Assembly (NCBI GenBank): GCA_015039365.1
Contig: WION01000125.1
Location: 1 to 64,000 of the forward strand
Length of the DNA: 64,000 bases
DNA from: Amanita rubescens
Taxonomy: Eukaryota; Basidiomycota; Agaricomycetes; Agaricales; Amanitaceae
Direction: 5' to 3'
This document shows, in pieces, positions 45,071 through 56,000 of this stretch. The notes beneath the pieces are model-generated. The model ran no database searches, was not told the DNA's origin, and saw only the letters and a list, made by a program, of their open reading frames with translations. The stretch's first letter is position 1. Each line of letters starts with the position of its first letter. A program made the position numbers and the translations under genes.

Positions 45071-45589
45071 TGTTACAAACACGGTACGGACTCCTACATT
45101 ATGATTACATGACACGTTGGACATGCTTACTTTTTTGTATATGCCTATCCCTTGCCCAATCCCCATTATGTTCATCACATACGGACTACCTCGTTCCCTT
45201 ATCGATCCCCATTCCGTTTACCCTATGCCCAACTCCTTGTCCACACGTGTACCACTCCTTATACCTCCTGTTTTACCTATACTTGCTATCGCCCTTGTTC
45301 TACTTACGATCCGGCTGTGTTTCAGAACATGTATATAAACCGATGTACTGTAACGTCGAACCTTAAGTTCGACTTAGTTTGTTCTTGTCAATATCACATC
45401 TCATCTCGCCTAAAGAACGTCGTACACACTCTGTTCATTATCGCTCTCAAGTATAAGACTTCTTCTAGTCGTCTTATTACTTAGCTTATTCGTTCACCTA
45501 CTGTTTGACTTGTCCGTTGGACTTAGTCTACTTTGTCAAGCGCTCATAGCGTGGACACATTGTAGGTGGAGATCAACATGATCATAACA
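45071..45589 (+). repeat. 3' LTR of element C
   Basis: 519 bp, followed directly by the target duplication GGATG at 45590-45594. Confidence 0.95.
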
Positions 45590-46223
45590 GGATGGGGTGG
45601 GGAGATGTACACTAACTGTTGGTCGTGACGACCAGGGTGGTAGGTATCTTGGATGATGCATACTTGCCATCGTCAAAGTTGATGGATGTTGAGCGCTCCC
45701 TGTGTTGGGGGCACTCACATGTAATGATGAGGAGGGTTGGTTTGGCGTGGTGCCGAATAGTGAGAAGAGTCGAGTTCTACTGTTGGGACCACCCTACAGT
45801 CGCTAACTGTGACGGTCAACAACCACTAGGCGGCACCATAGAACCGGACGAGGAGGGGAGGATGAGTGTACGCTGACTTAGGGGACAATCCCAAGAGAAC
45901 TCGACTGGAGTCTCTGGGTCTGTATTGGGCTCTTTATATACATACTACAAGGCCTATCTACTGGAGACACCTTATTGGACGATAAGGCCCAGTGAGAATT
46001 GCCCCGACAGGAATCCTGAGAAATCTGCACGAACTGGCAGCGGCCCATCACGCTCGGATCACATCTGCCATGTCGTCCGAGCATCTGTTTTCCTCCGCAT
46101 CCCTCTGCTCTCCTCCGTAAATAGTGCACACATGTAATCCATACCCTCATTAATCCACTTTTTGTTCATGTAGCGTCCAAATTTATTCAAGTCCGTTGCA
46201 CGATCCATCCAGTAACACATAGT
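45590..46223. other. No recognisable gene; possible LTR fragment from 45618
   Basis: The words tgttggtcgtgac at 45618 resemble the start of the candidate LTR at 19325, but no end or partner was found. ORFs of 85-100 codons occur on both strands without recognised motifs. Around 45960-46000 there is a dyad-like pair (ccttattggacgataagg). Confidence 0.35.
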
Positions 46224-46467
46224 ATGGAACACCCTCCAAGAAAACCAGAGCGACCCAAGCTTTGCGAATGTCCGAAATGCATTCAGAGCTCCAATGATGG
46301 CAAGGGAAAGATGCTTCCCCCAGGAACATATAGGAACCATGCAAAGAACCGCCAAGCAGCGGAACAAGCGCGTCGCGACGCGTTTTTCGAGAGATTTGGA
46401 CCACCAAGCTTGCCCTCATCTTCTGGTGCAAATGTAGCTTGTAGGAGAAGGCGACCAGGACCGGCAG
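46224..46467 (+). pseudogene. Fragment with Cys motif resembling transposase N-termini
   Basis: An 81-codon open piece (MEHPPRKPERPKLCECPKC ... GTYRNHAKNRQAAEQARRD) ends at a good splice donor (CAG|GTATGT, 46468). A 48-bp intron to 46515 is plausible, but the following exon meets a stop in the matching phase. The CxCxxC...G..RNH layout recalls N-termini of Tnp2-type (CACTA) transposases of mushrooms. This is a resemblance only; no catalytic region is present. Confidence 0.4.
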
Positions 46468-46644
46468 GTATGTCCCACATTCGATGTATTATGAACTAAT
46501 TTACAAAACCAATAGAAAAACACTTCTACGACAAGTGGGCCTAGCACGGGGCATGAAAATGGTATACTACGATCTTTGAGTCCTGTCGACAATTCTATGG
46601 ATTTCTAACGGCCTCTTACCCCTCTGGATGATCCTATCCAACGT

Positions 46645-47181
46645 GTGCCAAGTCCCCAAGATGATCCCATGTCATTCCAACGCGTGCCAAGTCCTCGTGA
46701 CAATCCGACATTAGACAATGAACTTAGTTCCCCATTCGATCCCCCAGCTAATGAGAATTCTGAAGAGGAGGACAACGAGGATATGTCCAGCCCTACACTC
46801 AATGCCGAGCAATTTGAGTTTCTAGCAAACTCGTTATCACTCTTTTCTCAATACTCAATTCTATTGCTTACCTGCCTTGGTCGTCGTTCTCATTCCACAT
46901 GTGGTGCTCGAAACACCATGGAATTCCTCGAATTCATCAAAGCGGCGGGGCGGCGTTTGTTATCAGCTCAAGAGCTTGTAGCGGCAGTGTCCGATGAAAT
47001 AGCCATTCGCGAAGTTTGGCCGCCCATCAAAGTAAGTTTCAAAAACTTGAAAAATCGTTTTTTGTTGCTGATATGATACCAGCGTGATGATTTTACTAGT
47101 GATTGTGACGAAAATGAAGGAGAGCGGGTGCGAAGAGCTTGCAAGTGTTATTATACACCATGCGCCTGTACTAATCTCTGA
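46645..47181 (+). CDS. Hypothetical protein, two exons, partial at 5' end
   Basis: An open frame from about 46609 (stop at 46606) runs to 47031. A canonical 51-bp intron (GTAAGT...ACCAG, 47032-47082) follows, and an in-phase exon ends at TGA 47179-47181: about 160 residues. The N-terminal part has two proline/aspartate repeats (RVPSPQDDPMSFQ, RVPSPRDNPTLD). The middle is acidic, then come a hydrophobic stretch (SLFSQYSILLLTC) and a helical part. The last exon is Cys-rich (CKCYYTPCACTNL). No family recognised. It may be the second half of the gene starting at 46224, broken by the TAA at 46606. Element D inserted 65 bp downstream. Confidence 0.45.
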
Positions 47182-47245
47182 TTTTATATCCTTTCTATGA
47201 AATACGAACTCATTAGATATTTTCTTGAATGCAAGCGTGCTGCGT

Positions 47246-47520
47246 TGTAACGGGTCGTTTGGAGGCTTATATATTCAAGATACCCTAGGACGGGAGCTAA
47301 TCCTAGCTCCCTCATTATCCCCCGTATATAGTTTCCTTTTATAGTAGGTAGTCACGTAGTATACCATATGCGCTAGTCACGTAGTCACAGGACACTTTTA
47401 CTTAACTTGTACTCACCACACGCGCACCCGCACGGTCTCAATAGACATTGATCCAGTGCAAGGCGCAAGGTGCGAACAGTCCCGGAACCATCCCCTGGTT
47501 CCGTCTTAGTAAACGTTACA
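47246..47520 (+). repeat. 5' LTR of element D
   Basis: 275 bp, TGTAACGGGTC...AACGTTACA. TATATAT at 47268-47274; 18 bp downstream is a perfect hairpin GGGAGCT-aatcct-AGCTCCC (47292-47311), which would sit at the 5' end of the RNA. No TGG-type primer site follows; a second hairpin (GCACTT-ccac-AAGTGC, 47529-47544) is at the expected place. Confidence 0.95.
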
Positions 47521-47626
47521 CTTTTTTGCACTTCCACAAGTGCGGAGCAATATTCGAACCAACATACTTTCAAACACGAAAACTACCGAAATTAATACAA
47601 AAACCCAACATATTATAAACGACGCG

Positions 47627-50600
47627 ATGGCGTCAGGGCCAGGCAAAAGAAAAACCAAGCAACAAGCCACCTCGAGCTCCCCCTCGGCATCAGCCGGGAG
47701 CTCGCCCCACATAATCCAACGTTCAGCGAGTATCGCGAACTTAGGTAATCCTAGTAACACTAGGGATACCAGTAAGGTTACGACGAGAACCGTAAGCACC
47801 GCCCACGCTGCTTCCCATGCCAAAGTTGCAGCACAGTCACCCAAAGGGAAAGGACGAGTACCGGGGACAATTCCATTGTCCCCTCCAGTTCACAATACCA
47901 CGGGACTATCTTCGTTAAGTCCCAGACAACCCGGTTTAGACGTTGAGTCCGGTAACACCTACAACATAATAAGTCTGAACTCGCCAGTACCCCAGGAGAC
48001 AGCACAGCTATCTCCGTTAGACATCCAGCCTCCCATGGCTATACGTACGGGAGGCCCTGAATCGATAAGTGATGAAAGGGAGGTAGCAGAGCTAGCTTCT
48101 CCCGCGAAAGAAGACGGATACGCTGGCTCGTTTAAAAGACGTGAAGACACTCGACTTGAATACATTCCACAAGTCCAAAGGCCTGTCGGACTCGGGTTCC
48201 CGCAAACCAGTCGTCGACTGGGGGAACCCTCACCTCACAATACTCAGTTTTACCCTTACCCACGACCGGGCGACGCAAATAACAGGAGGCTCGAAGAGAC
48301 TCAAGCCTCCATATTAGAAGGACAACGAGAAAGCAAGGAACAGCTCTCTCAAATTGCCCACAGAATAGAACAAAGCAACTCGTTGCTAGCAGACTTGATC
48401 TCCGAGTTCAGACGAGACAGGAGATCAACATCATCGGGATCTTACAGAGGAAGATCCCCAAATCCAAGACGAGTTTCTCTGTCCCCGCTAAACGAAGCCA
48501 CGGGACAAGATGATGAAAACGAGGAAGAAGCAATGATACTTCAACAGAACGCCGCCGTTCCTCCACAGAACGAGGAGGCGAACGTAACGGACGACTTTCC
48601 CCACCTAATCAGGTCCGGGGAAATGGATGCTCTTATTCAACTAAAGGTCTTGGAATACAAGAGGGACGCGAATAGCGGATCCCAGCTCAGGGTGCATAGG
48701 AGAGGTAATCGAGAGACCTCTCCAGACTACGAAACCCGACTGTATAATTCAGCAAACAACTTCGTCTTGACGGAGCTACGATCAGGCGTAGACGTGAACA
48801 TACTATTTGAAAGGTTATCCCCGCTACGGAGACAAGCCAGATTCGATAACCCACGTCCTAACGCGAGAGCTACGGGTTCCAATACCATACCCGTACGCTC
48901 TGAACGGAGAGTAAACGAACTCCCCGAGAGTACTCCAAGACGAGAGCAAACGCCAACTAACATCGGCCACGTAGCTCCCTCACCATCGGGAAACGGGAGC
49001 TCCAACGTATCTCGCCAAAGCTCGGTTGGTTCCCCAGCACAGAAAGGACCGCCGCTCAGTTACGTTGCTAGGAGATTAAGGCCTAGCATGTCCATAAGTC
49101 ACATCGGAGGACTCCCTAACGCGGACCCTCCTGCAACAACAAACAAATCATCCGAACGAACAGATGGTATTGTCCGACAAGAAATACAGGACGCGTATAT
49201 GGCGAGCCAACACAGGTCGGATAAGATTAACGTAGGGAAGATGATGAAAATCCCTCTTCCCGAATATTCCGGAGGAGAATCCATAGATACATATCTACGG
49301 TTTCTCCGCGAGATCCTTCTATATCTCGTGAATTACAATGCCATGGGACCGGATGACGACGCAACTAGAGTCGGCATCCTAGGGTCTACGCTAAAAGATA
49401 GAGCATTGAAATGGTATCAACATACCATCCATCTCAACGCGGAGGGATTGTGGACGTTTGAGACGGCCATGATCGAACTCAAGAGATACTTTGTTAAGGA
49501 GGCCTCATCTCGCGACGCGGCCTCCAAATTCGACCGTTTAGAACAGGGCAGTAAAACGGTCATGGAATTACGCAAGGACTTAGAGAGGTTAAGCCAACTA
49601 ATGGTTCAACCTCCAACTGAGTACGACATGTCACGACGATTCGTCGACGCGCTCAATGAAGAAATAGCAGGGGCTGTCGTGAAGTACGGTATCAACCCCG
49701 AAAAGAGTCCTTTCGAGTTGATCTTCGAAAAAGCCAACGAAGTAGAACAGGGCTTGTTCTACGAAGATCGACAGATCAGACACAAACGAAAGTTAAAGCT
49801 ACCGGACAGGAGCCCTGTAAAAATGAGCTCCAAGCCTATAAAGAAAAAACCCGGTGCTAGCTTTAGACTTAACACGTCCAAAGTTATACAGACGAAAACC
49901 AAGGATTATAAGCCAATCGGAAGCACGTCTAAACAGATCGAGTGCTTCCATTGCAAACAAAAAGGACACTACAGTAACAGATGTCCGAAAAAGAACGGCC
50001 GCACCAAACAAGCAGCAAATGTCGAGACAATTGATGAAGAAAACGACGAAGCTGTCGCTAACGCCACTGAAGGGACACACTCCGACTCCCAGCACAAGGA
50101 CGATGCCTCGGGAGACGAAGAGGAAGAAGAACAATCAGAAGAATCGTCCCATGAACAGTACGAGGACGATGAAGATCCCTCGTTAAATGATTGGGCGGCA
50201 GAAGCGTTCGTATCTGTTTTAGTCTCCACTCACACCGAGAGTAACGGAGACTATCATAACCCAAAGAATTCACGAAGAATAGATGGGACCAAATTAACAG
50301 ATTGGTCCCAAACAGAAGATATAATCAAAGCAAGCCAATCCAAGGAGGAGAGTGACATGCTCTCCGAGACAAATTGCGAGTCCGACATCGTAGACACAGC
50401 ATGCGTCATACGATGTGTTGACGACGATGAAGACGACGTTGCCAAATGTATGAAAGCGTCTGGGATAAACGACGAACCAGTCGCATACAGACAACGGGGA
50501 ACGAAAGACCTCGGGCCGATCAAGGTTGAAGACGGCCCTAAAAGGGATTTCAAACGCCTCGGCGTCATCGAAGGCTTTATTCGTATTAACGGACATAAAG

Positions 50601-51106
50601 CCCATGTTTTATTGGACGGCGGAAGTACAATCGATATGATTTCCGCCAACTTTGCCAAAGTTCATCAACTGGACGTATTCCAGTTAAAGAAACCCATAAA
50701 ACTACAAATGGCAACATCAGGATCGCGCTCCTCTATCCAATACGGAGCGCGCGCAGAACTGAAGTTAGGCGACCTCAGCCAGAGCAGATACTTTGACGTC
50801 GTCAACCTGGACAGATACCACGCTATACTTGGTACTCCGTTTCTGAAGGAACATGAGGTCTTGCTCAATTACGCCGGACATGGTTCCTTCAAGCTGAAGA
50901 ACAAATGGTTCCCCGTCAAAGACGGCGACTTCGGGAACCCTCTCTCTCTAGAAGGGGAGAAAGCGGAGAAATCCGCTAATAAGAAGAAAGATACAACCAA
51001 TAAAAGAAAGGAGTCTTCAAGCGTTAAAACTCCAAGCAAGAAGCCGATTGTCAATAAGGCCTCAACCTCGGACAAGGTGTCAACGCGCGCTAAACGCGCT
51101 GAATGA
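47627..51106 (+). CDS. gag: Gag-protease of element D
   Basis: About 1159 residues from the first in-frame ATG (MASGPGKRK) to TGA at 51104-51106. The long N-terminal half is Ser/Pro/Gly-rich and likely disordered. The gag core lies near residues 540-690 (KIPLPEYSGGESIDTYLRFL, RALKWYQ, MVQPPTEYDMSRRFVDAL). A CCHC knuckle (CFHCKQKGHYSNRC) is near residue 772. A very acidic stretch (GDEEEEEQSEESSHEQ) follows, then a retropepsin fold near 985-1085 with LLDGGSTIDMIS (Gly where most have Ser-Gly) and the later hydrophobic-G motif AILGTPFL. The Lys-rich tail ends before a UGA in context GAA-TGA-CGC. Carrying protease with gag and stopping before RT is unusual but known. The downstream frame stays open. 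Confidence 0.95.
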   Translation: MASGPGKRKTKQQATSSSPSASAGSSPHIIQRSASIANLGNPSNTRDTSKVTTRTVSTAHAASHAKVAAQSPKGKGRVPGTIPLSPPVHNTTGLSSLSPRQPGLDVESGNTYNIISLNSPVPQETAQLSPLDIQPPMAIRTGGPESISDEREVAELASPAKEDGYAGSFKRREDTRLEYIPQVQRPVGLGFPQTSRRLGEPSPHNTQFYPYPRPGDANNRRLEETQASILEGQRESKEQLSQIAHRIEQSNSLLADLISEFRRDRRSTSSGSYRGRSPNPRRVSLSPLNEATGQDDENEEEAMILQQNAAVPPQNEEANVTDDFPHLIRSGEMDALIQLKVLEYKRDANSGSQLRVHRRGNRETSPDYETRLYNSANNFVLTELRSGVDVNILFERLSPLRRQARFDNPRPNARATGSNTIPVRSERRVNELPESTPRREQTPTNIGHVAPSPSGNGSSNVSRQSSVGSPAQKGPPLSYVARRLRPSMSISHIGGLPNADPPATTNKSSERTDGIVRQEIQDAYMASQHRSDKINVGKMMKIPLPEYSGGESIDTYLRFLREILLYLVNYNAMGPDDDATRVGILGSTLKDRALKWYQHTIHLNAEGLWTFETAMIELKRYFVKEASSRDAASKFDRLEQGSKTVMELRKDLERLSQLMVQPPTEYDMSRRFVDALNEEIAGAVVKYGINPEKSPFELIFEKANEVEQGLFYEDRQIRHKRKLKLPDRSPVKMSSKPIKKKPGASFRLNTSKVIQTKTKDYKPIGSTSKQIECFHCKQKGHYSNRCPKKNGRTKQAANVETIDEENDEAVANATEGTHSDSQHKDDASGDEEEEEQSEESSHEQYEDDEDPSLNDWAAEAFVSVLVSTHTESNGDYHNPKNSRRIDGTKLTDWSQTEDIIKASQSKEESDMLSETNCESDIVDTACVIRCVDDDEDDVAKCMKASGINDEPVAYRQRGTKDLGPIKVEDGPKRDFKRLGVIEGFIRINGHKAHVLLDGGSTIDMISANFAKVHQLDVFQLKKPIKLQMATSGSRSSIQYGARAELKLGDLSQSRYFDVVNLDRYHAILGTPFLKEHEVLLNYAGHGSFKLKNKWFPVKDGDFGNPLSLEGEKAEKSANKKKDTTNKRKESSSVKTPSKKPIVNKASTSDKVSTRAKRAE

Positions 51107-52626
51107 CGCCAGGCTGCCGAAGACGAAACAAAACCCTCTCCAGAAACCGGCGCAAAGGGAGGGAAAACACTCCATATATCTATGGAGGAACGTCTAAGGC
51201 TGCGCCAAAAATGGATCGACAAGATCCAAGATTTATACACCCCTCGGGAGCCAACTCTGCCTCCCTTACGGCCAATCAATCATGAGATTCCGTTAATCAA
51301 CCCGAATCTCAGAATAATACACAGGGCACCCAAATGCCCCGAAGCACTCAGAGAAGAGCTTAGAGCGAAGGTCGACAAATACATAAAGGCGGGCTGGTGG
51401 GTCCCTACAACCCTCCCATCGTCGGCACCTCTTTTAGTCGTCTTCAAAAAGGACGGAAAGATTCGAACGGTAGTAGACGCGCGACAGCGTAACGACAATA
51501 CGCTAGCAGATGTTACTACGCTACCGGACCAGGAAACAGTTCGAAGTGACGTTGCAAAAGCTCGCTTTAGAACGAAAATAGACCTCTCGGACGCGTTTGA
51601 ACAAATACGCGTCCTACCCGAACATGAGGATCGTACTGTATTCGCAACCATATACGGTAACATGAAGAGCATGGTAATGCAACAGGGAGACAAGAACGCG
51701 CCTCCCACATTCCAAAAGCTGATGAATCACTCCTTTTCGGATATGATAGCAGTATTCGTACACTGCTATCAGGACGACATTTTTGTATTTTCAGATACCC
51801 TGGAGGAGCACGAAATGCACCTCCAAAGGGTATTTGATCGATTAAGAGAGCTCAAGCTATATCTAAGCAGCAATACCAAAAAACTCGACTTGTTCTCGAC
51901 CTGGATGGACTGTCTAGGATTCTACGTCAACGACGAAGGAATCTACATCGATCCGGCAAAAATAGACAAAATACGGGAGTGGAGAACTCCCAGAAATTAC
52001 CATGACGTCCAGAGGTTCAGCGGCGTTATACAATATCTCGCCCAGTTCCTCCCGAACGTCACTGATTATACATCCCCGATGACTGGGATGTGTAGCAACA
52101 ATCGAGAGTTCGTCTGGACGGATTTCCAAGACGAATGCTTCAAAACACTCAAGAAGCTCGTTTGTAAGAACCCCGTTTGCAGACCTATCAATGGCCGAAT
52201 GGAAACGCCTATCTTCGTAATTACCGATGCATCAGCCACAGGCATAGGCGGTATGTACGGCCAAGGACCAACTTGGGACACAATCAGACCAGCTGGTTTT
52301 GTGTCCCGTAAATTCACGTCTGCGCAAATGAACTATTGCACCTGGGAACAGGAATTGCTCGCCGTTCTCGAAGCGCTTATGCGCTGGGAAGACAAATTAC
52401 TTGGTCTTCCCTTCACCATCGTAACAGATCATCAAGCACTCACGTTCTTCAAGGAAGCGCCGACGAGATCACACAGGAGAATAAGATGGTGGGAGTACCT
52501 CTCCCGATTCAACTTCACGATGAAGTATCTGAAGGGAGAGGACAACAAAATAGCAGATGCTCTCTCCCGTTATTATTCATCAGACAAGCCCGGAGAGATA
52601 CACAACATTGCAACATACGTCAACGC
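51107..52626 (+). CDS. pol: Pol of element D, part 1: RT and RNase H
   Basis: The frame is open immediately after the gag UGA; the first ATG is at 51182 (MEERLRLRQKW). RT motifs: VVFKKDGKIRTVVDARQRN near 51440, DLSDAFEQIRVLPEH near 51580, QGDKNAPPTFQKLMN, and the catalytic YQDDIFVFS near 51765. RNase H: FVITDASATGIGGMYGQGP near 52210, then WEQELLAVLEAL, TDHQALTFF and ADALSRYY near 52555. The copia insertion interrupts after IATYVNA at 52625. The piece read through into copia ends at 52675. Part 2 resumes at 57920 in the same frame. Confidence 0.95.
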
Positions 52627-52997
52627 TATAGCGATCACGAGAAGCTCAGATGCGGGAGACGCAAACTATATTTAGTATATACCTATAGCGATCACGAGAA
52701 GCTAGTAGGTAATATAAGTATAAAGTATAATAAGAGTGAAATAAAGATCCTACTCACCTCAGATGCGGGAGACGCAAACTGAGGTGGGATGTACGAATGT
52801 GCGCAGCACATAGAATAAACTGTATAGTACCAAGCCACAGACGGGCGGAAGCAAATGGGAAGAATAGGAACGTACGACGGTAGAACTGAAAGGCAAGACT
52901 GCCTACCGTATAAGGAAACTGTCCATATAAGGAAGGTCCGTGGCGCGTGGGCGCATCAAGCGCCACCGCCGCATTGCGAGATTGCTCAACTTCCACA
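52627..52997 (-). repeat. 3' LTR of copia element E
   Basis: On the minus strand it starts TGTGGAAGTTGAGC directly after the purine tract and ends GCTATA. It contains internal direct repeats: ctatagcgatcacgagaagct twice and cagatgcgggagacgcaaact twice. Confidence 0.85.
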
Positions 52998-53010
52998 CTC
53001 CCCCTCAAGC
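52998..53010 (-). promoter_or_regulatory. Polypurine tract of copia element E
   Basis: On the minus strand CTTGAGGGGGAG overlaps the polyprotein stop codon and abuts TGTGG of the 3' LTR, the usual copia arrangement. Confidence 0.8.
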
Positions 53011-56000
53011 TCGCCTCAGTCCTAAACATGCACCAAAGTGCTTTACCTTCGGACTAGGCAACGCCTTCGTCAAGATATCCGCCACCATATCGTTAGTGGG
53101 ACAATACACCAAGTTGATCTTCCCCTCTTCAACAACCCAACGGACGAAGTGAAATCGTATGTCGATATGCTTCGTACGTGCGTGATACTGATGGTCCTTC
53201 GACAGTGCAATAGCGCTTTGATTATCCGAGTACAGGGTCATGGGTCCGATGGAATCGCCCATTACCTCACCGATAAGCGTCTTCAGCCACATGGCTTCTT
53301 TGGCAGCGTGGGTTGCAGCCACGTATTCAGCTTCTGTCGTCGACAACGCCACGATCTCCTGTCGTTTGGAACTCCAAGATACAGCCCCGCCGTTCACCAG
53401 GAACGCATAACCAGAGATAGCGCGCCTATCTTCGTGCATCGAGCCGTCCGCGTCGGTATAGCCCAAAAGCGGATGCTCCGCCGCCCCGTAGGTGAGTTCG
53501 TAGTCGACCGTTCCGTTCAGGTACGCAAACAGGTGCTGAACGGCTGCCCAGTGGTCCGGGCCAGGACTATCCAAATAGCGCGATAGAACGCTCACCACAT
53601 ACGACGTATCGGGACGGGTAGCAAGAGATGAGAAGTTGGCGGACCCAACTGATTCACGGTAAGGCTTATCTTTCATATAAGCGAAATCTTGGGCGGTCTT
53701 CGGACTTTGCTCTTTTGACAATCGGGTATTCACGTTCATAGGCGTAGAAACTGGTTTCACGTGCTTGAAACCATAGCGCTCGACGATTCCCCGGATATAG
53801 GACTTCTGAGACAACGAAATGGTTCGTTTCTCCCTGTCGCGCTTCACCTCCATACCTAACAACCAGTGAATCTCCCCCAGATCCGACACCTTAAACTCCT
53901 TCCCAAGTTCATCTTTCACCCTTTTCACCAAATCGATTGACGACGCTATAATCGTCAAATCATCCACGTGCGCCACAATGATAATGTGCGTATTTCCATT
54001 TTTGTAGTAGAAAACGGCCTGATCGACGTCACAGCGCCTCATGTCGAGTCGATTACGAAGGACTCCAAATAAGCGGTTGTACCAGTGACGTGCCGACTGC
54101 TTGAGTCCATAGAGAGGCTTCAAGAGCCGCAAGACCTTTTGACGATCATCCACCAACTTCACCCCGGGAGGTTGTTTCATATAAATAACCTCGTCATCCA
54201 AGAACTTCCCATTCAGGTACGCGTTCTTGATATCAACCTGATGGATTTCATAGTCGAATTGGGCTGCCAACGCTAAGAAGGTCCGGATAGATGCCATTTT
54301 GGCGACAGGGGCGTAGGTGTCGAAATAATCGACGCCTGGAATCTGCGAAAAGCCCTGCGCAACAAGCCGCGCCTTGTAACGAACAATATTGCCGGCCGCG
54401 TCTTTCTTCAAGGCAAATACCCATCTGGAACCAACGAGATTCCCATCCGGAGGTAAGTCGACCACTTCCCAAGTGTCGTATTCCTCTAACGCTTTCAACT
54501 CTTCATCTATAGCCTCCTTCCACCTAGGCCAATCCGGGCGTCGCTTAGCTTCAGCTAGCGAGCTTGGTTCCATTCCTTCAACATCACTAGCGGCTGCAGC
54601 GAGCGCCAGCGCGTTCACGTCTTCATGTATTTCAGGTATGACATCATTGTTAGGGGCTTGAATTCCACGCGGAATTGCTGACGAACGATCACCAGTTACA
54701 AACCTGCCAGATTGCAGATCACGAAGGTAATGACTCGGTTGGCGAATACGGGATGAGCGGCGAAGAGGCGGCAATGTAGGATTGATAGGTGCGGGGTCCG
54801 GTGCGGTGTCCGGAGCAGGTGGAGCGGGAGGCTCGACGTTCTCGGCGCCTGTCTCAGATGCTTGAGTAAGTGCTTCGAGTACTTCGTCTTCATCCGCTTC
54901 GTCAAATTCATCAACCTGCTGCCCAGTTACTTCCTCAACCGGTTCTGGTGCGAGGTCTACAGCCTCACTCCCCCCGACCTCCGCAGAATCGTCCACCACC
55001 ATCGGTAAGTTCTCTCTCGAGAATATAACGCTTCGCTCGACTGACACCATCCTCCTCTCGATCCAATAGATCCTATGTCCATTGCTATTCGCATCATAGC
55101 CAACCCAACGGCCCTCTTTCGCTCGAACGCCTAATTTCCCGGACGACGTGTCGTGTACCCAAACAACTTGGCCCCAGACCGGAACTTCATCAAGTTCGGC
55201 AGGCTCACCATTCAACAATTCAAATGGCGTCATTCCCAGTGGTAACGCTCTCGTCCAAGTCCGGTTCTTCAACCATACAGCATGGCATAAAGCCTCGCCC
55301 CACAACGAACCAGTCAATTGGCTCGTAATCAACATAGCACGCACGCGCTCGATAAGCGTGCGGTTCAAGCGTTCGGCAACTCCGTTCTCTTCAGGTGTAT
55401 CGTGAACCGTAAGTTTATGTTCCGTTCCACGCTCATCCAAGTAATCAATGAATGAATTACTCAGATATTCACCACCGCGATCGGCATGCAAACATTTGAT
55501 GTCCACACCGAGCTGGTTCATAACCCAAGCGACAAACGACTTGTAGCAGTCGAAAGTCTCGCTCTTCAGACGCATCATGTACACGGTCGTCCACCGGCAC
55601 CAGTCGTCTGTAAAAGACACGTAATAGGAGCGTCCACCAAGAGTTTTCACTTGCGCCGGCCCCCAAAGGTCAGAGTGGATTTCGTCGGCAAACGACGTCT
55701 TCCGCTCGCCATCCCTCAACTTCGGAACAGACTTCCGAGTCGTTTTCGCAAGAATACAGGCACGACATTCAAAGTCATCATTGATATCGACGATGCTGAC
55801 TCCTTTGATCAGGCCACGCTTCAACAAAGTACGAAGCGCTTCGACACCAATATGGCCAAGTCGTCCATGCAATTCTCGCAACGTTGAAGCTTTCATAGCG
55901 GCAGAGGCAAGACCAAACGGAACACTATGCGGAGTCCGATAAACTCCGTTCGACTTCGGTATGGTTCCAATAATTTCTCCATCTCCATTGCTAATGACGC

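Larger units (their letters stand above)
37095..45589 (+). mobile_element. Full-length Ty3/gypsy chromovirus C (8.5 kb, defective)
   Basis: Bounded by 519-bp LTRs and a perfect 5-bp target duplication GGATG (37090-37094 and 45590-45594). Order: LTR, self-priming site, gag (split by a hAT MITE), -1 slip site, protease-RT-RNaseH, truncated integrase, chromodomain, ORF3, ORF4, purine tract, LTR. LTRs differ at 8 of 519 sites, indicating recent insertion. It cannot be autonomous: the integrase core is deleted, the RT motif is altered and gag is interrupted. Confidence 0.95.

Noticed and set aside
46224..47181. A complete Tnp2/KDZ-type transposase
   Set aside because: Only an N-terminal Cys motif is suggestive; no catalytic region is present before element D.
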